Assembly: GCF_900103845.1 (NCBI RefSeq) | Contig: NZ_FNIJ01000002.1 | Coordinates: 211,864 to 275,863, forward strand | Length of the DNA stretch: 64,000 nucleotides | Origin: Pseudomonas jinjuensis | GTDB lineage: Bacteria; Pseudomonadota; Gammaproteobacteria; Pseudomonadales; Pseudomonadaceae | Reading direction: 5' to 3' | In this document: in pieces, positions 41,846 through 51,130 of the stretch | Numbering within the stretch: position 1 is the stretch's first letter | Layout of the letters: every line of letters begins with the position of its first letter | Notes under the pieces: generated by a model | Told to the model about the DNA's origin: nothing | Database searches by the model: none | The model's input: only the letters and a program-made list of their open reading frames with translations | Program-made: the position numbers and the translations under genes

Positions 41846-43059
41846 GCGGCTGCTGCGACAAGCCCGGCCTGCTGCCGGTCGAACAGGCCCTGGAGCGCCT
41901 GCTGGCGCTGGCCGAACAGGCGCCGATCGGCGAAGTGGAAAGCGTCCCGCTCAACCAGGCGGACGGCCGCGTACTGGCCGAGCCGCTGCTCGCCGGCCTC
42001 GACCTGCCGCCCTGGCCGAACAGCGCCATGGACGGCTACGCGCTGCGCCATGCCGACTGGCAGGGCGAGGCGCTGGCGGTGAGCCAGAAGGTCTTCGCCG
42101 GCCAGTCGCCGCAGCCGCTGCAGCCGGGCACATGCGCGCGCATCTTCACCGGCGCGCCGGTGCCGGAAGGCGCCGATACGGTGGAGATGCAGGAAAACGT
42201 CGAACTGCTGGACGACGGCCGCGTGTCGTTCCGCGAGCCGCTGAAGGCCGGCCAGCATATCCGCCCGATGGGCCAGGAAACCCGCAAGGGCGACTGCGTG
42301 CTGGATGCCGGGACCCTGCTGGGGCCGATCACCATCGGCCTCGCCGCGACCCTCGGCCAGGCCGAGCTGCGCGTGCGCCGGCGGCCGCGGGTGGCGCTGC
42401 TGTCCACCGGCGACGAACTGGTCGAACCGGGCATGCCGCTGGGCGCCGGGCAGATCTACAACAGCAACCGCTACCTGCTGCGCAACTGGCTGGTCCGTCT
42501 GGGCTGCGAAGTGATCGACGCCGGTATCCTCCCCGACGACCTGGCGCGTACCCGCGAAGCCCTCGGCGCGCTGGCGGATGTCGACCTGATCCTCAGCACC
42601 GGCGGCGTTTCGGTCGGCGAGGCGGATTATCTCGGCCAGGCCCTGCGCGAAGCCGGCGAGCTGGCGTTGTGGAAGCTGGCGATCAAGCCGGGCAAGCCGC
42701 TGACCGTCGGCCATTACCAGGGCGTACCGGTGATCGGCCTGCCGGGCAATCCGGCCTCGGGACTGGTGACCTTCGCCCTGCTGGCGCGCCCCTACCTGCT
42801 GCGCCGCCTCGGCGTGCAGACGGTCGAACCGCTGGGCTTCAGCGTTCCGGCCGGCTTCAGCTGGAGCAAACCGGGCAACCGCCGCGAATACCTGCGCGCG
42901 CGCCTGGAGAACGGCCGCGCCGTGCCCTATTTCAACCAGAGCTCCGGCGTGCTGCGCAGCGCCGCCTGGGCCGAAGGGCTGGTGGAAGTGCGCGAGGGCA
43001 GCACGCTGGCGGAAGGCGATGCGGTGACCTTCATTCCGTTCAGCGAAGTGTTGGGCTGA
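41842..43059 (+). CDS. moeA: Molybdopterin molybdenumtransferase MoeA
   Basis: A 405-residue enzyme that inserts molybdate into adenylylated molybdopterin. Characteristic stretches: PPWPNSAMDGYALR, RIFTGAPVPEGADTVEMQE, LSTGDELVEPG and GLPGNPASG. Translationally coupled to moaB by ATGA overlap. A REPIN follows 30 bases after its stop. Confidence 0.95.
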   Translation: MSGCCDKPGLLPVEQALERLLALAEQAPIGEVESVPLNQADGRVLAEPLLAGLDLPPWPNSAMDGYALRHADWQGEALAVSQKVFAGQSPQPLQPGTCARIFTGAPVPEGADTVEMQENVELLDDGRVSFREPLKAGQHIRPMGQETRKGDCVLDAGTLLGPITIGLAATLGQAELRVRRRPRVALLSTGDELVEPGMPLGAGQIYNSNRYLLRNWLVRLGCEVIDAGILPDDLARTREALGALADVDLILSTGGVSVGEADYLGQALREAGELALWKLAIKPGKPLTVGHYQGVPVIGLPGNPASGLVTFALLARPYLLRRLGVQTVEPLGFSVPAGFSWSKPGNRREYLRARLENGRAVPYFNQSSGVLRSAAWAEGLVEVREGSTLAEGDAVTFIPFSEVLG

Positions 43060-43091
43060 TCGGATCGCATACACGCACGCTCCCGCTCTTC

Positions 43092-43194
43092 GTAGGAGCG
43101 AGCTTGCTCGCGAACCCCGGATGTACAAGCGGGCCATGCCCGCGAATCGCACGCATGGCGTGCGCCTCCTGAGCGCCAGCAAGCTCGCTCCTAC
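43092..43194. repeat. REPIN (inverted pair of REP sequences)
   Basis: Two inverted REP-type arms, GTAGGAGCGAGCTTGCTCGC at 43092-43111 and its near reverse complement at 43173-43194, with about 60 bases between. This is a typical Pseudomonas REPIN mobilised by RAYT transposases, none of which is encoded here. The right arm contains the stop codon of the neighbouring araC-type gene. Confidence 0.88.
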
Positions 43195-44210
43195 AGGGAT
43201 TGGCGCTGCTGGCGATATTCCCCGGGCGTCCGTCCGGTCCACGCCTTGAAGCTGCGGTGGAACGAGCGCGGCTCGCTGAAGCCCAGGCGCAGGGCGATTT
43301 CCTGGATCGGCAGGTCGCTGTCCGCCAGGTATCGCCCGGCCAGTTCCTGGCGCAGCTCGTCGAGAATCCGCTGGTAGCTGGTGCCGGCCTGCTGCAGGTG
43401 GCGCTGCAGGGTGCGCAGGTTCATGCCGAAGCGCTCGGCGACGCGCTCCTTGCGCGGCAGGCCGTCCTTCAGCAACTGACGCAGCGTATTGCGGACCTGT
43501 TGCGGAAACGGCTCGTCGCCATCCAGTTCGGCGATCAGCGATGCCGCGTGTTCCTCCAGGGTGCGCAGCAGATCGGGATCGGCCTGGCGCAGCGGCTGGG
43601 CGAGCAGTTCCAGCGGCACCAGCAGCGCGTTGCAGGATTGCCGGAAGCGCACCGGGCAGCCGAACAGCCGCTGGTACTCGCCAATATCCACGTCCGGCTG
43701 CCCATGCTCGAACCAGACTTCCCGCGGCGACGCCTCGCTGTCGGCGATCCAGCGCGCGTACAGCAGCCAGGATGCCAGCACGTTTTCCACCATGTGCCGG
43801 CGGACTTCACCCGGCCGGTGGCGGCAATCCCAGATCAGTCGAACGTGGTCGTCGTCCGGCTCCAGACGGCTTACGCCCATGTCGCCGACAAGTTTTTCGT
43901 AAGGCACGATGCGCGCCATCGCCTCGCCGAGATTGGCGCAGTTCATGGTGATGTAGCCGAGCACGCTCCACGAGCCGGGCTGCACGAACTGCGCGGCGCG
44001 AAGGCCGAACAGCGGATCGCCGGAGCGCTCGCTGAGCTGGCCGAGCAGGCGTTCGTGGGCCTCGCCGGGCAGGCGCTGGCGGTTGTCGTCGAGCTGGGCG
44101 CGGGTCAGGCCGATGGATTGGAGGATGACGTCGATATCCATGCCGAGGCGCTCGGCATGGCGCAGATAGCGGTGCAGGGCGGGAACGGAGGTCTGGCCGA
44201 GGCTATGCAT
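43191..44210 (-). CDS. AraC-family transcriptional regulator
   Basis: A 339-residue regulator. The N-terminal part is an arabinose-binding-like effector domain (residues 1-200), and the C-terminal 100 residues are an AraC HTH pair (VAERFGMNLRTLQRHLQQAG and IQEIALRLGFSEPRSFHRSF). It is divergently transcribed from the FAD-oxidase/GlpD-like/kinase cluster with a 110-base shared spacer, so it is the likely local regulator; the inducer is unknown. The last codon and stop lie within a REP element, hinting that the C-terminus was shaped by repeat insertion. Confidence 0.9.
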   Translation of the reverse strand: MHSLGQTSVPALHRYLRHAERLGMDIDVILQSIGLTRAQLDDNRQRLPGEAHERLLGQLSERSGDPLFGLRAAQFVQPGSWSVLGYITMNCANLGEAMARIVPYEKLVGDMGVSRLEPDDDHVRLIWDCRHRPGEVRRHMVENVLASWLLYARWIADSEASPREVWFEHGQPDVDIGEYQRLFGCPVRFRQSCNALLVPLELLAQPLRQADPDLLRTLEEHAASLIAELDGDEPFPQQVRNTLRQLLKDGLPRKERVAERFGMNLRTLQRHLQQAGTSYQRILDELRQELAGRYLADSDLPIQEIALRLGFSEPRSFHRSFKAWTGRTPGEYRQQRQSL

Positions 44211-44320
44211 TCTTCTTGTGTCCCGATCGGCAACTCATGCTGTCCTGATCCGCCAGTGACAGGCGCGGGCGGCTGGCTAGTATAGGCAGCCATCGGGACG
44301 CATCGGAACAGGAGTGCAGC

Positions 44321-45916
44321 ATGCGACGCTGGAACGGATGGGGCGAGGAAAGCACCTGGGTGGAACTGCCCGCCACGGGGCGCGAATTCCTCGGCGAACG
44401 GGTCGGCCCGGGCAGTCCGCTGCCGGACGCCAGTCTCGACAGCGTGCTGGCCAAGGTGCCGCCGTCGCGCCTGCCCGAGCACCCGCTGATCGTCCGCGAG
44501 GCGCGCGATCGCGTGCTGCACGCCCGCGGCCAGAGCCTGCCGGACTGGCTGGCGATGCGCGAAGGCGAGTTCGGCGTGTTCCCCGATGGCGTCGCCTATC
44601 CACAGACCGCCACGCAGATCCGCGAACTGCTGCAGTTCGCCGAAATCCACGACTGCCTGCTGATTCCCTATGGCGGCGGAACCTCTGTCGCAGGGCATAT
44701 CAATCCGCCGGACGCAGCCCGGCCGGTGCTGACCGTCTCCCTGGAACACATGAACCGTCTGCTGGAGCTGGACGAGGAAAGCCTGGTCGCCACCTTCGGC
44801 CCCGGCGCCAATGGCCCGCAGGTGGAAAGCCAGCTGCGCGCACGCGGCTTCACCCTCGGGCATTTCCCGCAGTCCTGGGAGCTGTCCACCCTCGGCGGCT
44901 GGGTCGCCAGCCGCTCCAGCGGCCAGCAGTCTCTGCGCTACGGGCGCATCGAGCAGCTGTTCGCCGGCGGCACCCTGGAAACCTTCGCCGGCAGCCTGGA
45001 AATCCCCACCTTCCCGGCATCCTCCGCCGGGCCGGACCTGCGCGAGCTGGTGCTCGGCTCGGAAGGCCGCTTCGGCATCATTTCCGAGGTGAAGGTGCGG
45101 GTCAGCCGGCTGGCCGATGACGAGCGCTTCTACGCGGTGTTCCTGCCCGACTGGGAGCAGGCGCTGCGGGCCATCCGCACTCTCGCCCAGGCGCGCGTGC
45201 AACTGTCCATGCTGCGCCTGTCGAACCCCGTCGAGACCGTCACCCAGCTCGCCCTGGCCGGGCACCCGCGGCAGATCGCCTGGCTGGAGCGCTACCTGAA
45301 CTGGCGCGGCGCGGGGGAGGGCAAGTGCATGCTGACCTTCGGCGTCACCGGCTCGCGGGCGCAGAATGCCGCCGCCCTGCGCATCGCCCGCAATCTGCTG
45401 GGCGAATTCGGCGGCGTGTTCACCGGCACGCTGCTCGGACGCAAATGGGCGGAGGGCCGCTTCCGCTTTCCCTACCTGCGCGAAACCCTGTGGCAGGCCG
45501 GCTACGTGGTGGACACCCTGGAGACCGCCACCGACTGGTGCAACGTCGACAACCTGCTCGGCCGCATCGAAACGAGCCTGCGCAACGGGCTGGCGGACGA
45601 GGGCGAGCGGGTGCACGTGTTCACCCACCTGTCCCACGTCTATGGCGAGGGATCGAGCATCTACACCACCTACGTGTTCCGCCCGGCGGCGAGCTACGCG
45701 GCAACCCTGGAGCGCTGGCGCCGGCTCAAGTACGCCGCCAGCCAGGCGATCGCCGACAACCGCGGCACCATCAGCCACCAGCACGGCGTCGGCAAGGATC
45801 ACGCGCCCTGGCTCGTGGCGGAAAAGGGCGAGTTGGGGATGGCGGCGCTGAAGGCCATGGCCACGCATTTCGACCCGGCCGGGCGCCTCAATCCCGGCAC
45901 GCTGCTGCAGGACTGA
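44321..45916 (+). CDS. FAD-linked oxidase related to alkyl-DHAP synthase
   Basis: A 531-residue flavoprotein of the VAO/PCMH superfamily. The FAD-binding loop PYGGGTSVAGH (116-126) and LSTLGGWVASRSSGQQSLRYG closely resemble alkyldihydroxyacetonephosphate synthase (AGPS). The C-terminal signature S485-H486-Q487-H488-G corresponds to the AGPS SHHHG motif but with the middle histidine replaced by glutamine. AGPS swaps the acyl group of acyl-DHAP for a fatty alcohol to start ether-lipid synthesis. Here the neighbours (GlpD-like, FGGY kinase, YegS kinase) also handle glycerol-phosphate-like compounds. The reaction is inferred; a related glycolate/lactate-type oxidase remains possible. Confidence 0.85.
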   Translation: MRRWNGWGEESTWVELPATGREFLGERVGPGSPLPDASLDSVLAKVPPSRLPEHPLIVREARDRVLHARGQSLPDWLAMREGEFGVFPDGVAYPQTATQIRELLQFAEIHDCLLIPYGGGTSVAGHINPPDAARPVLTVSLEHMNRLLELDEESLVATFGPGANGPQVESQLRARGFTLGHFPQSWELSTLGGWVASRSSGQQSLRYGRIEQLFAGGTLETFAGSLEIPTFPASSAGPDLRELVLGSEGRFGIISEVKVRVSRLADDERFYAVFLPDWEQALRAIRTLAQARVQLSMLRLSNPVETVTQLALAGHPRQIAWLERYLNWRGAGEGKCMLTFGVTGSRAQNAAALRIARNLLGEFGGVFTGTLLGRKWAEGRFRFPYLRETLWQAGYVVDTLETATDWCNVDNLLGRIETSLRNGLADEGERVHVFTHLSHVYGEGSSIYTTYVFRPAASYAATLERWRRLKYAASQAIADNRGTISHQHGVGKDHAPWLVAEKGELGMAALKAMATHFDPAGRLNPGTLLQD

Positions 45917-45920
45917 CGCC

Positions 45921-47501
45921 ATGCCGGCCTGGAACGCCGCCTGGCGCGAACGGGCGCTGCCGGAACTGGCGGCGCGGGAATGGGACCTGGTCGTGGTCGG
46001 CGGCGGCATCAGCGGCGCCGGCATCCTCCTCGAAGCGGCACGGCGCGGCTGGCGTTGCCTGCTGGTCGAGCAGCGCGATTTCGCCTGGGGCACGTCGAGC
46101 CGCTCGTCGAAGATGGTCCACGGCGGATTGCGCTACATCGCCAAGGGCCAGTTCGGCCTGACCCGCGATTCGGTGCGCGAACGCCAGCGCCTGCTGGCCG
46201 AGGCGCCGGGGCTGGTCGAGCCGCTGAGCTTCATCCTGCCGCACTACCGCGGCGAATTTCCCGGGCCACGGGTATTCGGCGGCCTGCTGACGCTGTACGA
46301 CGCGCTGGCCGGCCGGCGCGACCATCGCTTCCATCCGCGCCAGCAACTGCGCTACCTGGCGCCGGGCCTGCGCGAGGACGGCCTGCTCGGCGGCAGCCAG
46401 TTCGCCGATGCGGTCACCGACGATGCGCGGCTGGTGCTGCGCGTGCTGGACGAGGCGCGGGCCGAGGGCGGGGAAGCGCTGAACGGCATGCGCGTGGTCG
46501 AGCTGATCCGCGAGAACGGCAAGGTCTGTGGGCTGGTCGCCGAGGATCGCGAAAGCGGTGAGCGCTTCCACCTGCATGCCGGCGCGGTCGTCCTGGCCAC
46601 CGGCGCCTGGGCTGAAAACCTGCGCCAGCCCGGCGGCGGCGAGCGCATCCGCCCGCTGCGCGGCAGCCACCTGCTGCTGCCGGCCTGGCGCCTGCCGGTG
46701 GCGCACGCCTTCAGCTTCATGCACGGCGAGGATCGCCGGCCGGTGTTCGTCTTCCCCTGGGAGGGCGCCACGGTGGTTGGCACCACCGATCTCGATCACG
46801 ACGAGAGCCTCGACCAGGACGCGCGCATCAGCCGGCGCGAGTTCGACTACCTGCTGGCGGCCTGCGCCCAGCAGTTTCCCGGCGCCCGGATCTGCGCGGA
46901 GGATGTGCTCTCGACCTGGGCCGGCGTGCGCCCGGTGGTCAGCGATGGCGCGACTAAGAAGCCGTCCGACGAGAAGCGCGAGCATGTGCTGTGGACGGAT
47001 CCGGGCTGCGTGACGCTGGCGGGCGGCAAGCTCACCACCTTCCGCCTGCTCGCCCTGGAAGTGCTGCGCGCCTGCGCGCCGATGCTCGGTCGTGAGCTGG
47101 AGGAGCGCGGCGATGCGCTGTTCTTCGCGCCCGCATCGGTGGACTGCCCGGGATCGAGCGCAGCGCAAGTGCGGCGTCTGGCTGGCCGTTATGGCCGCGC
47201 CCTGCCCAGGCTGGCCGCTCTGCTGAAGGAGTTGGGCCTGGGGAAGGTCGGCGACACCGACTATCTATGGGCGGAACTGGCCTGGGCGGCGGAAGGCGAG
47301 CTGGTGCTGCATCTGGACGACCTGCTGCTGCGCCGCACCCGGCTTGGCCTGCTGCTGCCGCATGGCGCGGCGGATGAGTTGCCGGCCGTCCGGGCGATCT
47401 GCCAGCCGCGCCTCGGCTGGGACGATGCGCGCTGGGAGCGGGAAGAGCGGGAGTATCTGGAATTATGGCGACGCTGCTACAGCCTGCCGGTGACGGGGTG
47501 A
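45921..47501 (+). CDS. Glycerol-3-phosphate dehydrogenase-like FAD enzyme
   Basis: A 526-residue GlpD-type flavoprotein. FAD motif GGGISGAG near residue 27, the GlpD signature SSRSSKMVHGGLRYIAKGQF, VLATGAWAENL, and the DAO C-terminal AGGKLTTFRLLA are all present. It probably oxidises glycerol-3-phosphate or a substituted analogue at the membrane. Four bases separate it from the preceding gene, so they are an operon. P. aeruginosa has a canonical glpD elsewhere, so this is a paralogue with perhaps a different substrate. Confidence 0.88.
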   Translation: MPAWNAAWRERALPELAAREWDLVVVGGGISGAGILLEAARRGWRCLLVEQRDFAWGTSSRSSKMVHGGLRYIAKGQFGLTRDSVRERQRLLAEAPGLVEPLSFILPHYRGEFPGPRVFGGLLTLYDALAGRRDHRFHPRQQLRYLAPGLREDGLLGGSQFADAVTDDARLVLRVLDEARAEGGEALNGMRVVELIRENGKVCGLVAEDRESGERFHLHAGAVVLATGAWAENLRQPGGGERIRPLRGSHLLLPAWRLPVAHAFSFMHGEDRRPVFVFPWEGATVVGTTDLDHDESLDQDARISRREFDYLLAACAQQFPGARICAEDVLSTWAGVRPVVSDGATKKPSDEKREHVLWTDPGCVTLAGGKLTTFRLLALEVLRACAPMLGRELEERGDALFFAPASVDCPGSSAAQVRRLAGRYGRALPRLAALLKELGLGKVGDTDYLWAELAWAAEGELVLHLDDLLLRRTRLGLLLPHGAADELPAVRAICQPRLGWDDARWEREEREYLELWRRCYSLPVTG

Positions 47502-47520
47502 TGTACGACTATGTACGACT
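47501..47520. repeat. Tandem 10-base duplication
   Basis: ATGTACGACT occurs twice in tandem, beginning on the last base of the GlpD-like gene's stop codon. Confidence 0.8.
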
Positions 47521-47654
47521 GTAGGGCGAATGAAGCGGAACGCTTCATCCGCCGATGGAGCTGTGCCATGCGTTGGCGGATAACGCTGGCGCGTTATGCA
47601 CCCTACATCCCGGATGGGTATCGGTAGGATGGGTTGAGCGAAGCGATACCCATC
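47521..47654. repeat. Compound palindromic repeat array
   Basis: Three palindromes in 135 bases: 47525-47553 (GGCGAATGAAGCG ... CGCTTCATCCGCC), 47575-47605 (GGCGGATAACGC ... ending ACCCTAC, an inverted relative of the first), and 47613-47654 (GATGGGTATCG ... CGATACCCATC). These look like dispersed Pseudomonas intergenic palindromes inserted next to one another within the operon. Confidence 0.78.
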
Positions 47655-47684
47655 GGTGGAACAGACAACGATAAGGACCGCATC

Positions 47685-49244
47685 TTGAGCGAACCGAACT
47701 ACCTGCTCGCCATCGACAACGGCACCCAGAGCGTGCGCGCGCTGCTGTTCGACCTGCAGGGCAACCTGCTGGGCAAGGGGCGGGTGGAGCTGGAGGCCTA
47801 TCGCTCGCCGCAGCCCGGCTGGGCGGAGCAGGACCCGGAGTACTACTGGCAGAAGCTCGGCGAAGCCTGCCAGGCATTGTGGCGCAGCGTCGATATCGAC
47901 CGCAGCCGGGTCCGCGGAGTGGCGCTCACCACCCAGCGCGCCACGGTCATTCATGTCGACGAGGAAGGCCGGCCGCTGCGCCCGGCCATCGTCTGGCTGG
48001 ACCAGCGCCGGGCGGATGTGGAGGGGCGCATCAGGGGACCCTGGGGCTGGCTGTTCAGGCTGGCCGGGGCGGAAGGGGCTGTGGATTATTTCCGCAGCCA
48101 GGCGGAGGTCAACTGGGTCGCCCAGCAGCAGCCGGAAATCCATGCGCGTACGCACAAGGTGCTGCTGCTCTCCGGCTATCTCACCCACCGGCTGTGCGGG
48201 CGCTTCGTCGATTCGCTGGCGAGCAGCGTCGCCTACCTGCCGCTCGACTACAAACGCCTGCGCTGGGCCGGGCCGCGCGACTGGAAGTGGCAGGCGGTGA
48301 AGGTCCGCCGCGAGCAGTTGCCGGAGCTGTTCAAACCCGGCGAACGACTCGGCAGCATCAGCGCCGAGGCCAGCCGGCACACCGGCATTCCCGAGGGGCT
48401 GCCACTGATCGCCGCGGGTGCCGACAAGGCCTGCGAAGTGCTCGGCGCCGGCGCCATCGAGCCGAACGTGGCCTGCCTGTCCTACGGCACCACGGCGACC
48501 ATCAACACCACCCGCAGCCGCTACCTGGAGACCATCCCGCTGATCCCGCCCTATCCGGCGGCGATTCCCGGTCGCTTCAACACCGAGGTGATGATCTACC
48601 GCGGCTTCTGGATGGTCAGCTGGTTCAAACGCGAGTTCGGCCTGCGCGAGATGCAGCGCGCCGGGGAGCTGGGCATCGAGCCGGAACAGCTGTTCGACGA
48701 GCTGGTGCAGTCGGTGCCACCCGGTTCCATGGGGCTGATGCTGCAGCCCTACTGGACGCCGGGCATCCGCGAGCCGGGGCTGGAAGCCAAGGGCGCGATC
48801 ATCGGTTTCGGCGACGTGCACACCCGCGCGCATATCTATCGCGCCATCCTCGAAGGCCTGGCCTACGCGCTGCGCCAGGGCAAGGAGCGCATCGAGAAGC
48901 GCTCCGGCACGCGCATCGAGCGCCTGCGTGTGGCCGGCGGCGGTTCGCAGAGCGACGCGGCGATGCAGCTCACCGCCGACATCTTCGGCCTGCCGGCGGA
49001 GCGCCCGCATGTGTACGAGGCGTCCGGGCTGGGCGCGGCCATCGACTGCGCGGTGGGGCTGGGCCTGCACGCGGATTTCCCCACGGCGATCGCGGCGATG
49101 ACCCGCGTCGGCGAGGTCTTCCATCCGCGGCCCGAGGCGCAGCGCACCTACGAACGGCTGTATCGCGAGGTCTACCTGCGCATGTACCGCCAGTTGAAGC
49201 CGCTGTACCGCAGCATCCGCGAGATCACCGGCTATCCGGCCTGA
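47685..49244 (+). CDS. FGGY-family carbohydrate kinase
   Basis: A 519-residue kinase with N-terminal phosphate motif [15 protein letters not shown] and FGGY C-terminal elements ([26 protein letters not shown]). It should phosphorylate a polyol or sugar using ATP; the first motif differs from GlpK (DQGTTS), so the substrate is not assumed to be glycerol. The start is a TTG at 47685 giving [13 protein letters not shown], with AAGGA seven bases upstream; the frame is open back to 47634, but that stretch lies in repeat sequence. Separated from the preceding genes by the palindrome array. Confidence 0.87.
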   Translation: MSEPNYLLAIDNGTQSVRALLFDLQGNLLGKGRVELEAYRSPQPGWAEQDPEYYWQKLGEACQALWRSVDIDRSRVRGVALTTQRATVIHVDEEGRPLRPAIVWLDQRRADVEGRIRGPWGWLFRLAGAEGAVDYFRSQAEVNWVAQQQPEIHARTHKVLLLSGYLTHRLCGRFVDSLASSVAYLPLDYKRLRWAGPRDWKWQAVKVRREQLPELFKPGERLGSISAEASRHTGIPEGLPLIAAGADKACEVLGAGAIEPNVACLSYGTTATINTTRSRYLETIPLIPPYPAAIPGRFNTEVMIYRGFWMVSWFKREFGLREMQRAGELGIEPEQLFDELVQSVPPGSMGLMLQPYWTPGIREPGLEAKGAIIGFGDVHTRAHIYRAILEGLAYALRQGKERIEKRSGTRIERLRVAGGGSQSDAAMQLTADIFGLPAERPHVYEASGLGAAIDCAVGLGLHADFPTAIAAMTRVGEVFHPRPEAQRTYERLYREVYLRMYRQLKPLYRSIREITGYPA

Positions 49245-49311
49245 AAGGCGCGGAGTTTCCTGGCACCCGCGACGGTCCATAGTGAATGCACCGCGAAAAG
49301 GGGGACGAGCG

Positions 49312-50220
49312 ATGACTGAACGCAAGGCGATGCTGGTGCTGCACGGCAAGCAGGCGGCCAACGAACAGGTGCGCGAGGCGGTGCAGGCCCGGCGCGAGGC
49401 CGGCTGGGAACTGGCCGTGCGGGTCACCTGGGAGAACGGCGACGCCGCGCGGATCGTCGGCGAGGCGCTGGCTGCCGGGTATCCGACATTGATCGCCGGC
49501 GGCGGCGACGGCACCGCCCGCGAAGTGGCCGAGGCGCTGGCGCAGGCGGGTGCGCCGGCCAGCCTGGCGCTGCTGCCGCTGGGCACGGCCAACGATTTCG
49601 CCCGCGCCGCCGGCATCCCGCTGGAGCCCGACGCGGCGCTGGCGCTGCTGGATGCGCCGGCCTGTCCGGTGGACATGGGCGAGGTGGAGGGGCGGCTGTT
49701 CCTCAACATGGCGACCGGCGGCTTCGGCTCGAAGGTCACCGCCAATACGCCCGAGGACCTGAAGAAGGTCCTCGGCGGCCTGGCCTACCTGCTCACCGGC
49801 CTGACGCGCTTTCCCGAGGTGCACGCCGCCGAGGGGCATTTCCGCGGGCCGGATTTCGACTGGAGCGGCGAATTCCTCGCCCTCGGCATCGGCAACGGTC
49901 GCCAGGCCGGCGGCGGGCATCTGCTCTGTCCGCTGGCGCTGGCGGATGACGGCCTGCTCGACGTGAGCATCCTGCCGACCCCGCAGGACATGCTCGGCAC
50001 CCTGGGCGCGCTGCTCGGCGGCGGGCTCGGCAACGACGACCTGTTCATCCGCGCGCGCCTGCCGTGGCTGGAACTGGATGCCGGCGAAGGGCTGGACGTG
50101 AACCTCGACGGCGAGCCGCTGGAGGCGCAGCGCATGCGCTTCTCGGTGCGCCCCGCGGCCTTGCGCCTGCATCTGCCGGCCGATTCGCCGCTGCGCTCGG
50201 ACACTCCGGCGCTGCCCTGA
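49312..50220 (+). CDS. YegS-type lipid/diacylglycerol kinase
   Basis: A 302-residue protein of the DAG-kinase catalytic family. Nucleotide loop GGGDGTAREVAEAL and PLGTANDFARA are diagnostic, as is NLDGEPLEA near the end. YegS phosphorylates phosphatidylglycerol in E. coli; the substrate here is unknown but a lipid is expected. It is the fourth gene of the AGPS-like/GlpD-like/kinase cluster, 67 bases after the FGGY kinase, with GGGGGA as ribosome-binding site. Confidence 0.9.
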   Translation: MTERKAMLVLHGKQAANEQVREAVQARREAGWELAVRVTWENGDAARIVGEALAAGYPTLIAGGGDGTAREVAEALAQAGAPASLALLPLGTANDFARAAGIPLEPDAALALLDAPACPVDMGEVEGRLFLNMATGGFGSKVTANTPEDLKKVLGGLAYLLTGLTRFPEVHAAEGHFRGPDFDWSGEFLALGIGNGRQAGGGHLLCPLALADDGLLDVSILPTPQDMLGTLGALLGGGLGNDDLFIRARLPWLELDAGEGLDVNLDGEPLEAQRMRFSVRPAALRLHLPADSPLRSDTPALP

Positions 50221-50294
50221 ACGGAGCGGCTTGCCGCTCCGCCCGGGGCGCCGTATAAGGGCGTTTTGTCGCTTGCCAGAAAGGACGCCGCCCC

Positions 50295-51104
50295 ATGTTC
50301 AGCCTCAGCGCGCTTTACCGCTACCCGCTCAAGTCCGGCCAGTACGAGCCGCTGCAGGACATCCGCCTGGACGCCCTGGGGCTGGAAGGCGATCGCCGCT
50401 GGATGGTGGTGGAGGCGGGCAACGGGCGCTTCCTCACCCAGCGCCTGCTGCCGCAGATGGGGCGCATCCAGGCGCGCTGGATGGACCAGGGCCGGGCGCT
50501 GCAGCTGCGCGCACCGGGCATGCCGGAGCTGGACGTGCCGGTGCCGGGCGTCGATGACGACCTGCGCGGCGTGACCATCTGGCGCGACAGCCTGCTGGTG
50601 CCGGATGCCGGCGACGCGGCGGCGCAGTGGCTGAGCGCCTTCCTCGAACGGCCGTGCCGCCTGGTGCAGGTTCCCGAGCAGCGCGCGCGGCAGGTCGATA
50701 CCGCCTATGCCGAGCCGGGCGAGAAGGTGCATTTCGCCGACGGCTTCCCGCTGCTGCTGATCGGCCAGGCGTCGCTGGACGATCTTTCCGCCCGCGTCGG
50801 CCGGCCGCTGGAGATGGAGCGCTTCCGCCCGAACCTGGTGGTCAGCGGCGCCACGCCCTTCGCCGAGGACGGCTGGAAGCGCATCCGCATCGGCGAACTG
50901 GAATTCCGCGTGGCCAAGCCCTGCTCGCGCTGCATCCTCACCACCATCGACCCGCACACCGGCGAACGCTCCGCCGACCGCGAACCCATGACCACCCTCA
51001 GGACCTACCGCCAGCGCGATGGCGAGCTGCACTTCGGGCAGAACCTGGTCGCGCTGGGCAGGGGCGAGCTGAAGGTGGGGATGGCGGTCGAAGTGCTGGA
51101 ATAA
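50295..51104 (+). CDS. MOSC-domain protein
   Basis: A 269-residue protein with an N-terminal MOSC beta-barrel (YPLKSGQYEPLQDIRLDALGLEGDRRWMV) and a C-terminal MOSC domain with the conserved cysteine in AKPCSRCILTTIDP. Such proteins (YcbX, mARC) use molybdenum cofactor to reduce N-hydroxylated compounds. No fused ferredoxin domain is present, unlike YcbX. A REPIN follows the gene. Confidence 0.9.
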   Translation: MFSLSALYRYPLKSGQYEPLQDIRLDALGLEGDRRWMVVEAGNGRFLTQRLLPQMGRIQARWMDQGRALQLRAPGMPELDVPVPGVDDDLRGVTIWRDSLLVPDAGDAAAQWLSAFLERPCRLVQVPEQRARQVDTAYAEPGEKVHFADGFPLLLIGQASLDDLSARVGRPLEMERFRPNLVVSGATPFAEDGWKRIRIGELEFRVAKPCSRCILTTIDPHTGERSADREPMTTLRTYRQRDGELHFGQNLVALGRGELKVGMAVEVLE

Positions 51105-51130
51105 CCGGCGCTGCCGCTCTTTCGCTTTTT

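Noticed and set aside
47634-47684. Upstream TTG start for the FGGY kinase
   Set aside because: The added residues are encoded by the intergenic palindrome array and precede the ribosome-binding site of the TTG at 47685.
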